Part shown: in pieces, positions 35,595-42,423 of the stretch
Numbering within the stretch: the stretch's first letter is position 1
How the letters are laid out: each line of letters starts with the position of its first letter
IMG/VR virus record: IMGVR_UViG_3300031952_000001
Location: 62,001 to 126,000 of that record
Source: a virus
Strand: one strand, 5' to 3'
DNA length: 64,000 bases
The notes under the pieces: model-generated
Seen by the model: the letters and a program-made list of their open reading frames with translations, nothing else
What the model was told of the DNA's origin: nothing
The model's database searches: none
Made by a program: the position numbers and the translations under genes

Positions 35595-36119
35595 ATGGGA
35601 ACTATGTCTCGCGTGTACAAAGGGATCTCTGGTTCAGCTCTCGGTCGGGTGGCTTCTGCCATGGGGTTGTCCACACGCACTTTCCGCCGAGGTCGCGTTG
35701 CCCATCGGATCACGGCGATGGGGGACCCCGAGCTGACGGAGCTGGGAGGGAACGGGGTCAACCTGACCATCCGCTCCGCCGAGCACCCCGAGTTCCCGCC
35801 GCTCAACCCCAACCAGGTGGACATGCCGAACCCCAGGGATCACTACGTCGTCGTGGAGGACACGGCGAACGGTCCGTGGGTCACGGCCGGCGGTATCATG
35901 GTCTCCGTGTACCAGGTGGAAGACGACGGGACAATCGTTCAGGAGATCCCAGGGGACTTCGCCCCCGAGTACGACGACTACCTGGAGACCATGGAAGAGC
36001 CTGTAGGCCAGGGTGAGGACTGGGCGCGGGTTCTCGACTACTTCAACCTGGACGTGGCCGACATCGACCGCTGGAAGAACGAGGTTCTGGACAGCCTCAA
36101 GACGGGGCGGAGCTTTTAA
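35595..36119 (+). CDS. Acidic protein with the shared N-terminal motif
   Basis: 174 residues from ATG 35595 (GGAGG 10 nt upstream, inside tnpB); ATG 35604 is the alternative. The second start gives SRVYKGISGSALGRVASAM, a member of the shared N-terminal motif. A basic segment RTFRRGRVAHR follows, then a beta-type domain (REHYVVVEDTANG-like region, MVSVYQVEDDGTIVQEI) and an acidic helical end. Likely in the virion-associated set. Interrupted from its relatives by tnpB. Confidence 0.65.
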   Translation: MGTMSRVYKGISGSALGRVASAMGLSTRTFRRGRVAHRITAMGDPELTELGGNGVNLTIRSAEHPEFPPLNPNQVDMPNPRDHYVVVEDTANGPWVTAGGIMVSVYQVEDDGTIVQEIPGDFAPEYDDYLETMEEPVGQGEDWARVLDYFNLDVADIDRWKNEVLDSLKTGRSF

Positions 36120-36219
36120 GAACCCCAGGCAAGGTCGAGTAAACTGGTGGTCCATGCAGCTGACAGCGAAATCATCTCGAAAGACGGCCCGTCCGTACGG
36201 CGGTAGGCGGAAGCACATG

Positions 36220-36783
36220 AATCGATACCAGGAAACCCTTTGCAAGTACGCTCAAGATCTGTCAACGGAGACCGTCACTCCAAGCTCCCAGACCGACTCC
36301 TCGACGATGGATCCCTCCCAGCTCCAGCCGGGGCAGCCGGTCTACTCCCCCGAGGGCAAGGAGTTCGTGGTCCTGAACAACCCCGCGGGGGAGTCGCAGA
36401 AGGTGGTCATGCCTTCGGATCAGCAGGGTTCACAGCTCCCGCAAGGGGTGACGACCCTTGACGATACTGAGCTGTCGACGGAGTACACACTCTCATCCCC
36501 CTCTACCGAGACAAAGATCCAGTCCTCTCGCAAGAGGGCCGCGGAGCACATGAACCTGCCGTCCGGGTACGCGAAGAGCATCTCGACCGGCGAGGGCAAG
36601 AAGACGGAGACGGCCGGCCTGAGGATCGGACAAGAGGGCTACGTCGACATCATGACCTCGATCCAGGACATGGTCGAGGCCGGGTACGACACGGTCGACG
36701 TGGTCTTGAACATTGGCGAGCTGTACCCCCGGGACCTCGGTGAAAGGGTCCTGGAGGAAGCTCGCGAAAGAGGGATACTCTGA
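36220..36783 (+). CDS. Hypothetical protein with R-x-A motif
   Basis: 187 residues from ATG 36220 (AGGCGGAAG upstream); ATG 36154 in frame is less well supported. Begins NRYQETLCKYAQDL. Disordered Ser/Thr/Gln/Pro region (residues 15-95), then SSRKRAAEHMNLPSGYAKS and a small domain (EGYVDIMTSIQDMVEAGYDT). Same style as the other proteins in this block. Confidence 0.62.
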   Translation, partial: NRYQETLCKYAQDLSTETVTPSSQTDSSTMDPSQLQPGQPVYSPEGKEFVVLNNPAGESQKVVMPSDQQGSQLPQGVTTLDDTELSTEYTLSSPSTETKIQSSRKRAAEHMNLPSGYAKSISTGEGKKTETAGLRIGQEGYVDIMTSIQDMVEAGYDTVDVVLNIGELYPRDLGERVLEEARERGIL

Positions 36784-37256
36784 TGCGTAAAGGGATCTCG
36801 GATCAAGGGCTGAAGAGACTTTCCGCTGCCGTCAGGAAGAACGGCTGGAATCCTGCGAACCCCCACTGGGATCCTTCCAAGGAGCCTTCCAAAGAGCAGT
36901 GGAAAGAGATCGACGAGGGCCGTCGGAAGAACGCTCCGCCTGAGCCGGGGGAGGGGAAGGGGCATCTCTCTCAAGGTTCTACTATTCGTCTTGAGAGCGG
37001 AGACTTTGGGTGGGACTTCCTCATCGTCAACGAGGACACTGGAGAAGACATTCTCATCCAGACGGACTGGGACTACCCCGGGGTTGCGACTACGTTCGGG
37101 TGGCCTGGTCACGAGCACGATTCTACCGATGGAACCATCGACTGTCCCGAATGTGGCAAGAGCGCGATGGAAATGATCAACGAAGCCCGGGAGTGGCTCA
37201 GTGATCACATTGGGGACGTTGCCGAGGACCCTGGGTACTTCGGCGGGGACGAGTAG
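36783..37256 (+). CDS. Protein with the shared N-terminal motif and a CxxC
   Basis: 157 residues; the ATG overlaps the previous stop. Begins MRKGISDQGLKRLSAAV (shared motif), then a Pro/Lys/Glu linker and a small domain with FGWDFLIVNEDTGEDILIQT and C-P-E-C. Related only by its N-terminus to neighbours. Confidence 0.66.
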   Translation: MRKGISDQGLKRLSAAVRKNGWNPANPHWDPSKEPSKEQWKEIDEGRRKNAPPEPGEGKGHLSQGSTIRLESGDFGWDFLIVNEDTGEDILIQTDWDYPGVATTFGWPGHEHDSTDGTIDCPECGKSAMEMINEAREWLSDHIGDVAEDPGYFGGDE

Positions 37257-37270
37257 GAAGGAACTTCAAG

Positions 37271-38932
37271 ATGCGTAAAGGCATTGTGGACGATGGGTAC
37301 GGCAGGATCGCTGGGAGCGTTCTGAAGAAGACTGCCTTGATGGAGGACGAGTACGCCCAGGATCTCGCTGAGAAGCTCGTCGGCAACTGGCAGAAGTTCG
37401 AGTCGTTCGGGTGGGGCAGCCAGCCCGAGGAGAACCCGGAGAACTGGACCATCGTCTACACCTCGAACAGGGACTCGGGGCTCACCGATCAGGCGAACGC
37501 TGCGGCCATCGAGGAGATCATGGGCCAGTTCCCCGAGGACCAGGTCGTGGCGGAGAGCCACGGGCACTGGGCTGTCGGTCATGTGGACGGCTACTCGATC
37601 CGTGTGTACGAGCCCGACGGTACCCTCACCCCGGCGTTCAAGGCGTGGTCTGAGATCCAGACGTCCTTGGAGAACTACCCTGTTCTCGATGAGAGCAAAT
37701 ACTCTGAGATGGAGTACGAAGCCTCTCTCAAAAACTGTGCGCAGGCTGTCGCGCACTACATGAACCGCCATCCCGACGAGAGGGTGCAGGACTTCTACAC
37801 GGATGCGGATGATGAGCAGCTTGGGGCGGAGTTCTACCAGTGGGCTTCCGATTCAGGGGTCGACACTTCCAGCAGCGACGATCAAGGGTACTACCCTGAC
37901 GACAGCGACATCGAGGAGTGGGTTCAGGAGGTCATCGTCCCAAAGCTCCGTGCGTGGGAGCCCGGTGAGGAAGGCTACGAAGAACCCGATCCCCTCGCGG
38001 AGGGCTTCGCCACGGGTCCCGTGCCCGTAGACCCCCGACAGACCTCGCTCCCCTTCAAGGGTGGCCGGCGCAGGGCCCAGGCAGCCCCACAGCTCCCCTC
38101 GGACGAGGAGGAGCTGAACCCCGACGAGATGGAGGAGATGTCCCCTACGCCGGAGCAGCAGGGCCTGGAGAAGTTCGACTGGAACGACTACATCTGGGGT
38201 CCGTTCCGCAAGAAGCCCGGTCTGCGTCTCAGGGCCCAGATGAGCACTCAGGACGACGCCATCGTACGGATGGTCGAGCAGGAGGATGCCCGTCTGGTGA
38301 AGTACCGCGGCGGGTTCGCACTCGTTCCGGTCGACGGTTACGCCTATCCGGTCGATCAGGCCGGCGCGGAGCTGGCGCTCGCTCACGGGGCCGAGGACTA
38401 CACCCAGCCGAAGCAGAAGGCTGGTGCAAGGGAGGTAGGAATGTACAAAGGGGTTCCGGACGAGGGCCTGGAGAGGCTCGCAAGGATCTTCAAGGCGCAG
38501 TCGGATCCGGGCGTGAGCCCCGCCGGCCCGCTTCCCGGTGATGAGGATCTGGACGAGGCCGAGTCCGAGGGGGAGGCCGAGGAGCGCGGAGAGATGATCT
38601 CCCCCGAGCAAGCTCTGTCAAAGGCGAAGGAGCTGTGGGACGAGGACACCGCGGCGCACATCGTCTCTGCCCAGGGTCAGAAGGGGTACGATGCCTGGTT
38701 CATTGAGGCCGAAGTCTTCGTCCCGAGCGAGGAGATGGCGGACTTCCTTCAGTTCATCGAAGCTCCGGGTCTGGAGGAGTGGAAGGACGCTCTGTACGAG
38801 GCTTACGACGATCAGCCCGGTGTCGAGGGCAACCCTGGTCGGTGGGCTCATACTAGCTCCGTGAGCAACGTCATCGAGGAGAGCAACGGCATCAGGTTCA
38901 CGCTGACCTACAGCGCGTTCATGGACATCTGA
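37271..38932 (+). CDS. Acidic protein with two copies of the shared N-terminal motif
   Basis: 553 residues. Begins MRKGIVDDGYGRIAGSV (shared motif). The first domain spans about 25-150, a second about 155-240. Linkers carry GRRRAQAAPQ (near 265) and GLRLRAQMST (near 316). At residue 391 the sequence reads MYKGVPDEGLERLARIF, a full second copy of the motif. The codon for this Met (38441) is preceded by GGGAGGTAGGA, a good ribosome site. So a separate 163-residue product (38441-38932) is likely made, or two genes fused. Function unknown. Confidence 0.7.
   Translation: MRKGIVDDGYGRIAGSVLKKTALMEDEYAQDLAEKLVGNWQKFESFGWGSQPEENPENWTIVYTSNRDSGLTDQANAAAIEEIMGQFPEDQVVAESHGHWAVGHVDGYSIRVYEPDGTLTPAFKAWSEIQTSLENYPVLDESKYSEMEYEASLKNCAQAVAHYMNRHPDERVQDFYTDADDEQLGAEFYQWASDSGVDTSSSDDQGYYPDDSDIEEWVQEVIVPKLRAWEPGEEGYEEPDPLAEGFATGPVPVDPRQTSLPFKGGRRRAQAAPQLPSDEEELNPDEMEEMSPTPEQQGLEKFDWNDYIWGPFRKKPGLRLRAQMSTQDDAIVRMVEQEDARLVKYRGGFALVPVDGYAYPVDQAGAELALAHGAEDYTQPKQKAGAREVGMYKGVPDEGLERLARIFKAQSDPGVSPAGPLPGDEDLDEAESEGEAEERGEMISPEQALSKAKELWDEDTAAHIVSAQGQKGYDAWFIEAEVFVPSEEMADFLQFIEAPGLEEWKDALYEAYDDQPGVEGNPGRWAHTSSVSNVIEESNGIRFTLTYSAFMDI
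38441..38932 (+). CDS. Probable internal gene product with the shared N-terminal motif
   Basis: 163 residues in the same frame as the larger gene, from ATG 38441 with GGGAGG 5-6 nt upstream. The product would start MYKGVPDEGLERLARIF and continue through an acidic linker to a folded domain (DTAAHIVSAQGQKGYDAWFI). The internal ribosome site is the main evidence. Confidence 0.5.
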   Translation: MYKGVPDEGLERLARIFKAQSDPGVSPAGPLPGDEDLDEAESEGEAEERGEMISPEQALSKAKELWDEDTAAHIVSAQGQKGYDAWFIEAEVFVPSEEMADFLQFIEAPGLEEWKDALYEAYDDQPGVEGNPGRWAHTSSVSNVIEESNGIRFTLTYSAFMDI

Positions 38933-38942
38933 GGAGTCGATC

Positions 38943-39260
38943 ATGAAGATGCACAGAGGCGTTTCGGACGAGGGGCTGAGAAGGGTTGCCCTGAGCCTCA
39001 CGGACGAACCCGCCTACATCCCGGACATCCAGCCCGACACCCGGGAGGAGGACTTCAGCGACATCCAGGAGGGCTTGGAGCGGTACGAAGAGTACCTGCG
39101 GGCCTCCTTGGCAGCGATCCAGACCATCGATTTCGAGGCTATCGAGGGGGCTGCGAACGGTTCGAACCCCAGGACGCTGACCGAAGCCATCAGGGCTCTC
39201 AGAGAGAGTTCTGAAGGGATGCAAGGTCTCCTGCACAACATCGACGTTTTCGGAGCCTAA
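38943..39260 (+). CDS. Small protein with the shared N-terminal motif
   Basis: 105 residues; GAGGAGTCGATC precedes ATG. Begins MKMHRGVSDEGLRRVALSL (shared motif), then helical acidic sequence (EGLERYEEYLRASLAAIQT). Last of the run of motif-bearing genes before the RNA cluster. Confidence 0.66.
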   Translation: MKMHRGVSDEGLRRVALSLTDEPAYIPDIQPDTREEDFSDIQEGLERYEEYLRASLAAIQTIDFEAIEGAANGSNPRTLTEAIRALRESSEGMQGLLHNIDVFGA

Positions 39261-39275
39261 GATCTATCTAACCTC

Positions 39276-39304
39276 TTGACATCTCGCTCATCCAGCCCTA
39301 TATA
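39276..39304 (+). promoter_or_regulatory. Sigma-70-type promoter for tmRNA
   Basis: TTGACA, 17-nt spacer, TATATA; about 40 nt before the mature 5' end of the tmRNA. Confidence 0.8.
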
Positions 39305-39344
39305 GGTAGCTGCTCCGCTCATTGACAATTCGGTAGTCTATCAT

Positions 39345-39713
39345 GGGCCGGAAAGGTTTCGACAGCGGATGTGACGGTGTTCACTGCGTGTACCGCTTGT
39401 AAGTCAGCGGTTTAAAACGACTTTCAACAGACAAATGCCGATGCAGATGTCATCCCCTTCCCGAAGATGGCCGTTCCGTCGCTCCAGCGAGAGGCGGCTT
39501 AGGGAACGTCGGACGTGCGAGGTGCTCGTAACTCGCACGGCCGGCGCAATTCGAGACGAGCAACCCACGGTTTGACAGGTCGCACCGAGAAGCAGCCTGG
39601 ACCCTGGGAGTGCAGTCGTGCGGCACTCTCTGAGACCTTCAGCGCGACCACACACGTAACGAAGTGAACGCTCGACTCTACTGGACGGGGTTTCGATACC
39701 CCCCGGTCCACCA
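39345..39713 (+). ncRNA. ssrA: tmRNA (transfer-messenger RNA)
   Basis: 369 nt. The 5' end GGGCCGGAAAGGTTTCGACAG has the tRNA-like D-domain signature. The 3' end has a T-loop (TTTCGATA), an acceptor strand complementary to the 5' end (GGGCCG with CGGTCC), and an encoded CCA at 39711-39713. A tag reading frame fits 39437-39499 followed by TAG, starting GCC GAT GCA GAT and ending with codons for R-E-A-A. This gives a 21-residue degradation tag if GCC 39437 is the resume codon, by analogy to actinobacterial tmRNAs. It should rescue stalled ribosomes and tag the products. Internal pseudoknots were not modelled. Confidence 0.9.
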
Positions 39714-39733
39714 CTAATGTACAGAGGTGTGTA

Positions 39734-40105
39734 ATGTCCTATAAAAACGAAGACGAACAGAGAGCCTATCAGAAGGCATGGGTGAAGAAGCGCAGGGCCG
39801 ACTGGATCAGGTCTCATGGGTTGTGCTCGAAGTGCGGATCTTCTGAGAAGCTGAATGTCCATCATGTGGACAAGAAGCAGAAAGTGGACCACAAAGTGTG
39901 GTCGTGGAGTGAAGTTCGTCGTGAGGAGGAATTGAGCAAGTGCGTGGTTCTTTGCGTTGCATGTCATGCCCGCCTTCATGGAGACGAAGTTCCGGAACCA
40001 CCCCATGGCACGATGATTCGGTACAAGAGCAAACGGCATCCGTGCAGGTGTGTTCTCTGTAGAGAAGCCAATACAGCCTACGAGAGTGTTCGTAGACCTC
40101 GATGA
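39734..40105 (+). CDS. HNH endonuclease (free-standing, homing-type)
   Basis: 123 residues; AGAGGTG upstream, only 20 nt after the tmRNA. C-S-K-C then LNVHHVDKKQK (the HH of HNH) and C-V-V-L-C-V-A-C-H-A-R-L-H, the zinc-bound beta-beta-alpha core. A second C-R-C-V-L-C near the end. Codons are less GC-rich than the surroundings. Such genes often cut the cognate site in related genomes lacking them, spreading beside conserved RNA genes. Confidence 0.85.
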   Translation: MSYKNEDEQRAYQKAWVKKRRADWIRSHGLCSKCGSSEKLNVHHVDKKQKVDHKVWSWSEVRREEELSKCVVLCVACHARLHGDEVPEPPHGTMIRYKSKRHPCRCVLCREANTAYESVRRPR

Positions 40106-40192
40106 TTTCGTTGTTGGCAGCAGCAGGTCAAAGGCTCGGTAACGTCGTGCGCTCACAGGACGGGTCAAGAAGGGACGCACGGGACCAATCAT

Positions 40193-40264
40193 TGCGGGGT
40201 GGTCAAGTGGCAAGACACCAGGTTCATACCCTGGAGACCGTGGGTTCGAATCCCATCCCCGCTA
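40193..40264 (+). tRNA. tRNA with CAT anticodon (Met or Ile2)
   Basis: 72 nt. Acceptor TGCGGGG/CCCCGCT (position 1:72 is T-T, unpaired), D-arm GTC...GAC, anticodon stem CCAGG/CCTGG with loop TTCATAC, T-arm GTGGG TTCGAAT CCCAT. CCA is not encoded. The unpaired 1:72 is initiator-like, but only two of the three initiator G:C pairs are present. It could be an elongator Met, or an Ile tRNA if C34 is modified. Confidence 0.88.
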
Positions 40265-40293
40265 CTAGGCCGACCAGTCCGAGGGGTGAGGTT

Positions 40294-40365
40294 GTGCAGT
40301 TCCGTCTCACTGCACAGGGTGACCGGTTTCCGGGAACCCGTGGAAGAGGGGCTCTGGGTCCAGAG
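40294..40365 (+). other. Three consecutive RNA hairpins downstream of tRNA-Met
   Basis: GTGCAGT/ACTGCAC (40294-40315), GGTT/AACC around TCCGGG (40325-40338), and CTCTG/CAGAG (40352-40365), followed by a terminator at 40395. Probably part of the tRNA transcript, of unknown function. No reading frame is credible here. Confidence 0.4.
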
Positions 40366-40394
40366 TGAACGGATGTGACCTGGGTATGCCGTGT

Positions 40395-40415
40395 AGGGCT
40401 GGTTGGCCTTTTTTT
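40395..40415 (+). terminator. Rho-independent terminator
   Basis: AGGGC-TGGTTG-GCCTT stem (one G-T pair) followed by a run of T. Ends the tRNA-Met transcript, just before the endonuclease-like gene. Confidence 0.6.
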
Positions 40416-40433
40416 AATACCGAGGTGATTGTC

Positions 40434-41045
40434 ATGGTGCATTCTCTACGAGAACAGGCCGTCACCCTTCGAGAGAAGGGTCTTTCTTATTCCGAGATAA
40501 GAGATCGTCTAGGCATCGCAAGAAGTACCCTTAGCTACATGCTGAAAGATATTGTTCTTACGGAAAAACAGAAGAAACGATTAGAAAAGAAGAAGAAAGA
40601 CGGACAGAAAGTTTTGCGGGCTTGGTCCGAGACTCAACCTCCAGAGGTCCTAGCAGCTGTTAGCTCCCGTGGAGGGAAAGTGTGCCAGGAGCGTCATTCG
40701 GAGGCTCTTCGTAAGCACTTGTCCTTGGGTTGGAAGGCTGCCATGCTGACTTATCGAAAGGATGAGCTGCCTATTAAAATTTCTTTAGAAAAAATCTATA
40801 ATAGAGTTTTTTCCAAAGAACTGATAGGTAGGCGGGCCATAGACTTCGCATGTAAAGATCTTCTTATAGAACACACATCAGACCCCACCCACGGAGTGTT
40901 TGATCTCGTTAGGAGGTTTGAAGACGTTGTTTCTGATCCTCGCAAGAAGATAGCCTATCTGGATGTTTCCAAAATAGGTCCTTCTACTAGGAAACGGTTG
41001 GAGAACCTCGGCGTCCTGGTTTTAGATTTTCGGGCACTGGCCTAA
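40434..41045 (+). CDS. HTH protein, putative homing endonuclease
   Basis: 203 residues from ATG 40434 (GAGGTG upstream). The N-terminus holds an HTH typical of mobile endonucleases (EQAVTLREKGLSYSEIRDRL, then GIARSTLSYMLKDI), then a very basic region. The C-terminal half has RRAIDFACKDLLIEHTSD and a later conserved-looking KKIAYLDVSKIG, which could be a PD-(D/E)xK-like nuclease core. It is A/T-rich, unlike the surroundings. Its last codons and stop lie inside the tRNA-Pro gene, which places it as a mobile insert beside tRNAs. Nuclease class not certain. Confidence 0.65.
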   Translation: MVHSLREQAVTLREKGLSYSEIRDRLGIARSTLSYMLKDIVLTEKQKKRLEKKKKDGQKVLRAWSETQPPEVLAAVSSRGGKVCQERHSEALRKHLSLGWKAAMLTYRKDELPIKISLEKIYNRVFSKELIGRRAIDFACKDLLIEHTSDPTHGVFDLVRRFEDVVSDPRKKIAYLDVSKIGPSTRKRLENLGVLVLDFRALA

Positions 41046-41104
41046 CCTGGTAAGGCACATGCTTTGGGTGCATGGGATTCAGGGTTCAAATCCCTGGTGT
41101 CCGA
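41031..41104 (+). tRNA. tRNA-Pro (TGG)
   Basis: 74 nt. Acceptor CGGGCAC/GTGTCCG (with one G-T pair; C1:G72 is typical of bacterial proline tRNAs), D-arm GCC...GGC, anticodon stem CATGC/GCATG with loop TTTGGGT, T-arm CAGGG TTCAAAT CCCTG. CCA not encoded. Its first 15 nt are shared with the end of the preceding gene. Confidence 0.9.
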
Positions 41105-41136
41105 CCCAAATGATCTCAAACCGCTCATTTTCCCTC

Positions 41137-41164
41137 TTGACAACCTCCCTCTAGTGGATAGACT
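41137..41164 (+). promoter_or_regulatory. Sigma-70-type promoter
   Basis: TTGACA, 16-nt spacer, TAGACT; before the gene at 41186. Confidence 0.7.
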
Positions 41165-41185
41165 GTGCCCGAGTAGGAGGTCCTC

Positions 41186-41416
41186 ATGAAGAACTTCGTC
41201 GTGGTGGTGTGGGCCTTTGGGAGCGGAGCGAAGGTGAAGTTCCACTTCATCTCCGAAGAGCACCCGGTCAAGGCCATCATCAAGGGCGTCGAGACGCCTG
41301 ACGTGTGGGACGACATGCTCGCGGAGTACCCCTGCACCGATGAGGGGCTGGAGCAGCTGATCTCGTACTACAGCGACGGCGATGTCATGGTGGCTGCGTC
41401 CGAGCTGCCGCACTGA
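41186..41416 (+). CDS. Hypothetical small protein
   Basis: 76 residues; TAGGAGGTCCTC upstream. Beta-alpha type small protein (FVVVVWAFGSGAKVKFHFIS; EGLEQLISYYSDGD). First gene of the right-hand accessory block. No family recognised. Confidence 0.65.
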   Translation: MKNFVVVVWAFGSGAKVKFHFISEEHPVKAIIKGVETPDVWDDMLAEYPCTDEGLEQLISYYSDGDVMVAASELPH

Positions 41417-41422
41417 GGGCTC

Positions 41423-41896
41423 ATGAGCTACGAAGGGTACATAGTCTACTACTGCGAGAACGGCCACAAGGTCGACATCAGGGACTGCTACGAAGGGGGC
41501 GACGAGGATCTTGTCTGTGAGGTCTGTGGATCGAAGGAGATGGTTAGGGACCACGTCGATCAGACGAACGGCTGCTGCTGCTCGCAGATTCCCGAGAAGT
41601 TCCGTCCGTGTCCTTGCCACGAGAAGGACCTGAAGCAGCTCGGGTGGGACTCGTTCGAGTGCAACTACTGCAAAGGGGGTGGTATTGCAGAGCGCATCAT
41701 TCACTACTACCCTGAGGACTGCGAGTGCAAGGGTGGGGATCCTGCGTGTCGCAAGTGCCACGGCACGGGGCAGAAGCACGAGCCCTCTACTTGGGATAAC
41801 ACTACGCACTGTACGCCTTGTAGGGGCACAGGGAAGCTCTGGGAAGAGCGTTACGACATCACCCCTCTGAGGAGAGGGAAGAAGGACACGAGGTAG
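41423..41896 (+). CDS. DnaJ-type zinc-finger protein without J-domain
   Basis: 157 residues. Three CxxCxGxG-like repeats (C-N-Y-C-K-G-G-G, C-R-K-C-H-G-T-G, C-T-P-C-R-G-T-G) form a DnaJ-like zinc module in the C-terminal half. The N-terminal half carries another Cys set (C-E-N-G-H ... C-E-V-C, then CCCSQ and CPC). There is no J-domain here; a J-domain protein is encoded 3 kb away. May bind unfolded protein or nucleic acid. Confidence 0.65.
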   Translation: MSYEGYIVYYCENGHKVDIRDCYEGGDEDLVCEVCGSKEMVRDHVDQTNGCCCSQIPEKFRPCPCHEKDLKQLGWDSFECNYCKGGGIAERIIHYYPEDCECKGGDPACRKCHGTGQKHEPSTWDNTTHCTPCRGTGKLWEERYDITPLRRGKKDTR

Positions 41897-41899
41897 ACC

Positions 41900-42370
41900 A
41901 TGGAGAAGAATCAGCGTCAGTGCGACATCCTGAACACCCAGACGGGCAAGTGGGAGCCGGCGGAGTTCGAGGCCATCAAGAGGGGGTCGGTCTTCCGGCT
42001 GTTCGATCCCCCCGGTCCCGGGCGCGTCGAGTTCGGCGTTCCGAACCTCGCGCTCGCGGACGCCACGAAGACCTCCGAGGGGGTCGGCACCGTGAACTGC
42101 GAGCAGCTCAACTGGACGGGGGATGACTCCCCCACGCCTGTCGACTTCGCCACGGTCATCCGTGAGCTGAAGGCGTTCCCGGGGAAGAAGTTCCGCAGGG
42201 CCGGCTGGAACGGCAAGGGTATGTGGATCGCCCTCCAGAAGCCGGACGTGAACTCGAAGATGACCCTGCCGTACATCTTCATGAAGACCGCCCAAGGCGA
42301 TCTCGTTCCGTGGCTCGCCAGCCAGACGGACATGCTCGGAGAGGACTACGAAGAGGTCATCGAGCCCTAG
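41900..42370 (+). CDS. Tad2-like (DUF2829) protein, putative anti-Thoeris sponge
   Basis: 156 residues. The C-terminal 80 residues fit DUF2829: DFATVIRELKAFPGKKFRRA, then GWNGKGMWIAL, then YIFMKTAQGDLVPWLASQTDM and LGEDYEEV. Tad2 proteins of this family bind cyclic-ADP-ribose-type signals and block Thoeris, and some bind other cyclic nucleotides. The N-terminal 75 residues (CDILNTQTGKWEPAEFEAIK) are an extra part of unknown function. A calcineurin-like phosphoesterase follows 54 nt downstream. Family call is firm, anti-defence role is inferred. Confidence 0.78.
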   Translation: MEKNQRQCDILNTQTGKWEPAEFEAIKRGSVFRLFDPPGPGRVEFGVPNLALADATKTSEGVGTVNCEQLNWTGDDSPTPVDFATVIRELKAFPGKKFRRAGWNGKGMWIALQKPDVNSKMTLPYIFMKTAQGDLVPWLASQTDMLGEDYEEVIEP

Positions 42371-42423
42371 AGATCTTGTGATAGGATCTCCCTCACCATT
42401 CTCTGCCCAAAGGGAGGCATCCA

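Noticed and set aside
34359-35640. Complete IS200/IS605 or IS607 insertion sequence
   Set aside because: No TnpA of either the Y1 or the serine type is adjacent; the serine recombinase at 31989 is 1.7 kb away, lacks the IS607 N-terminal MerR-like domain, and is separated by unrelated genes.
40102-40368. Open frame across tRNA-Met
   Set aside because: It covers a clear tRNA and hairpins, and has no ribosome site or recognisable sequence.
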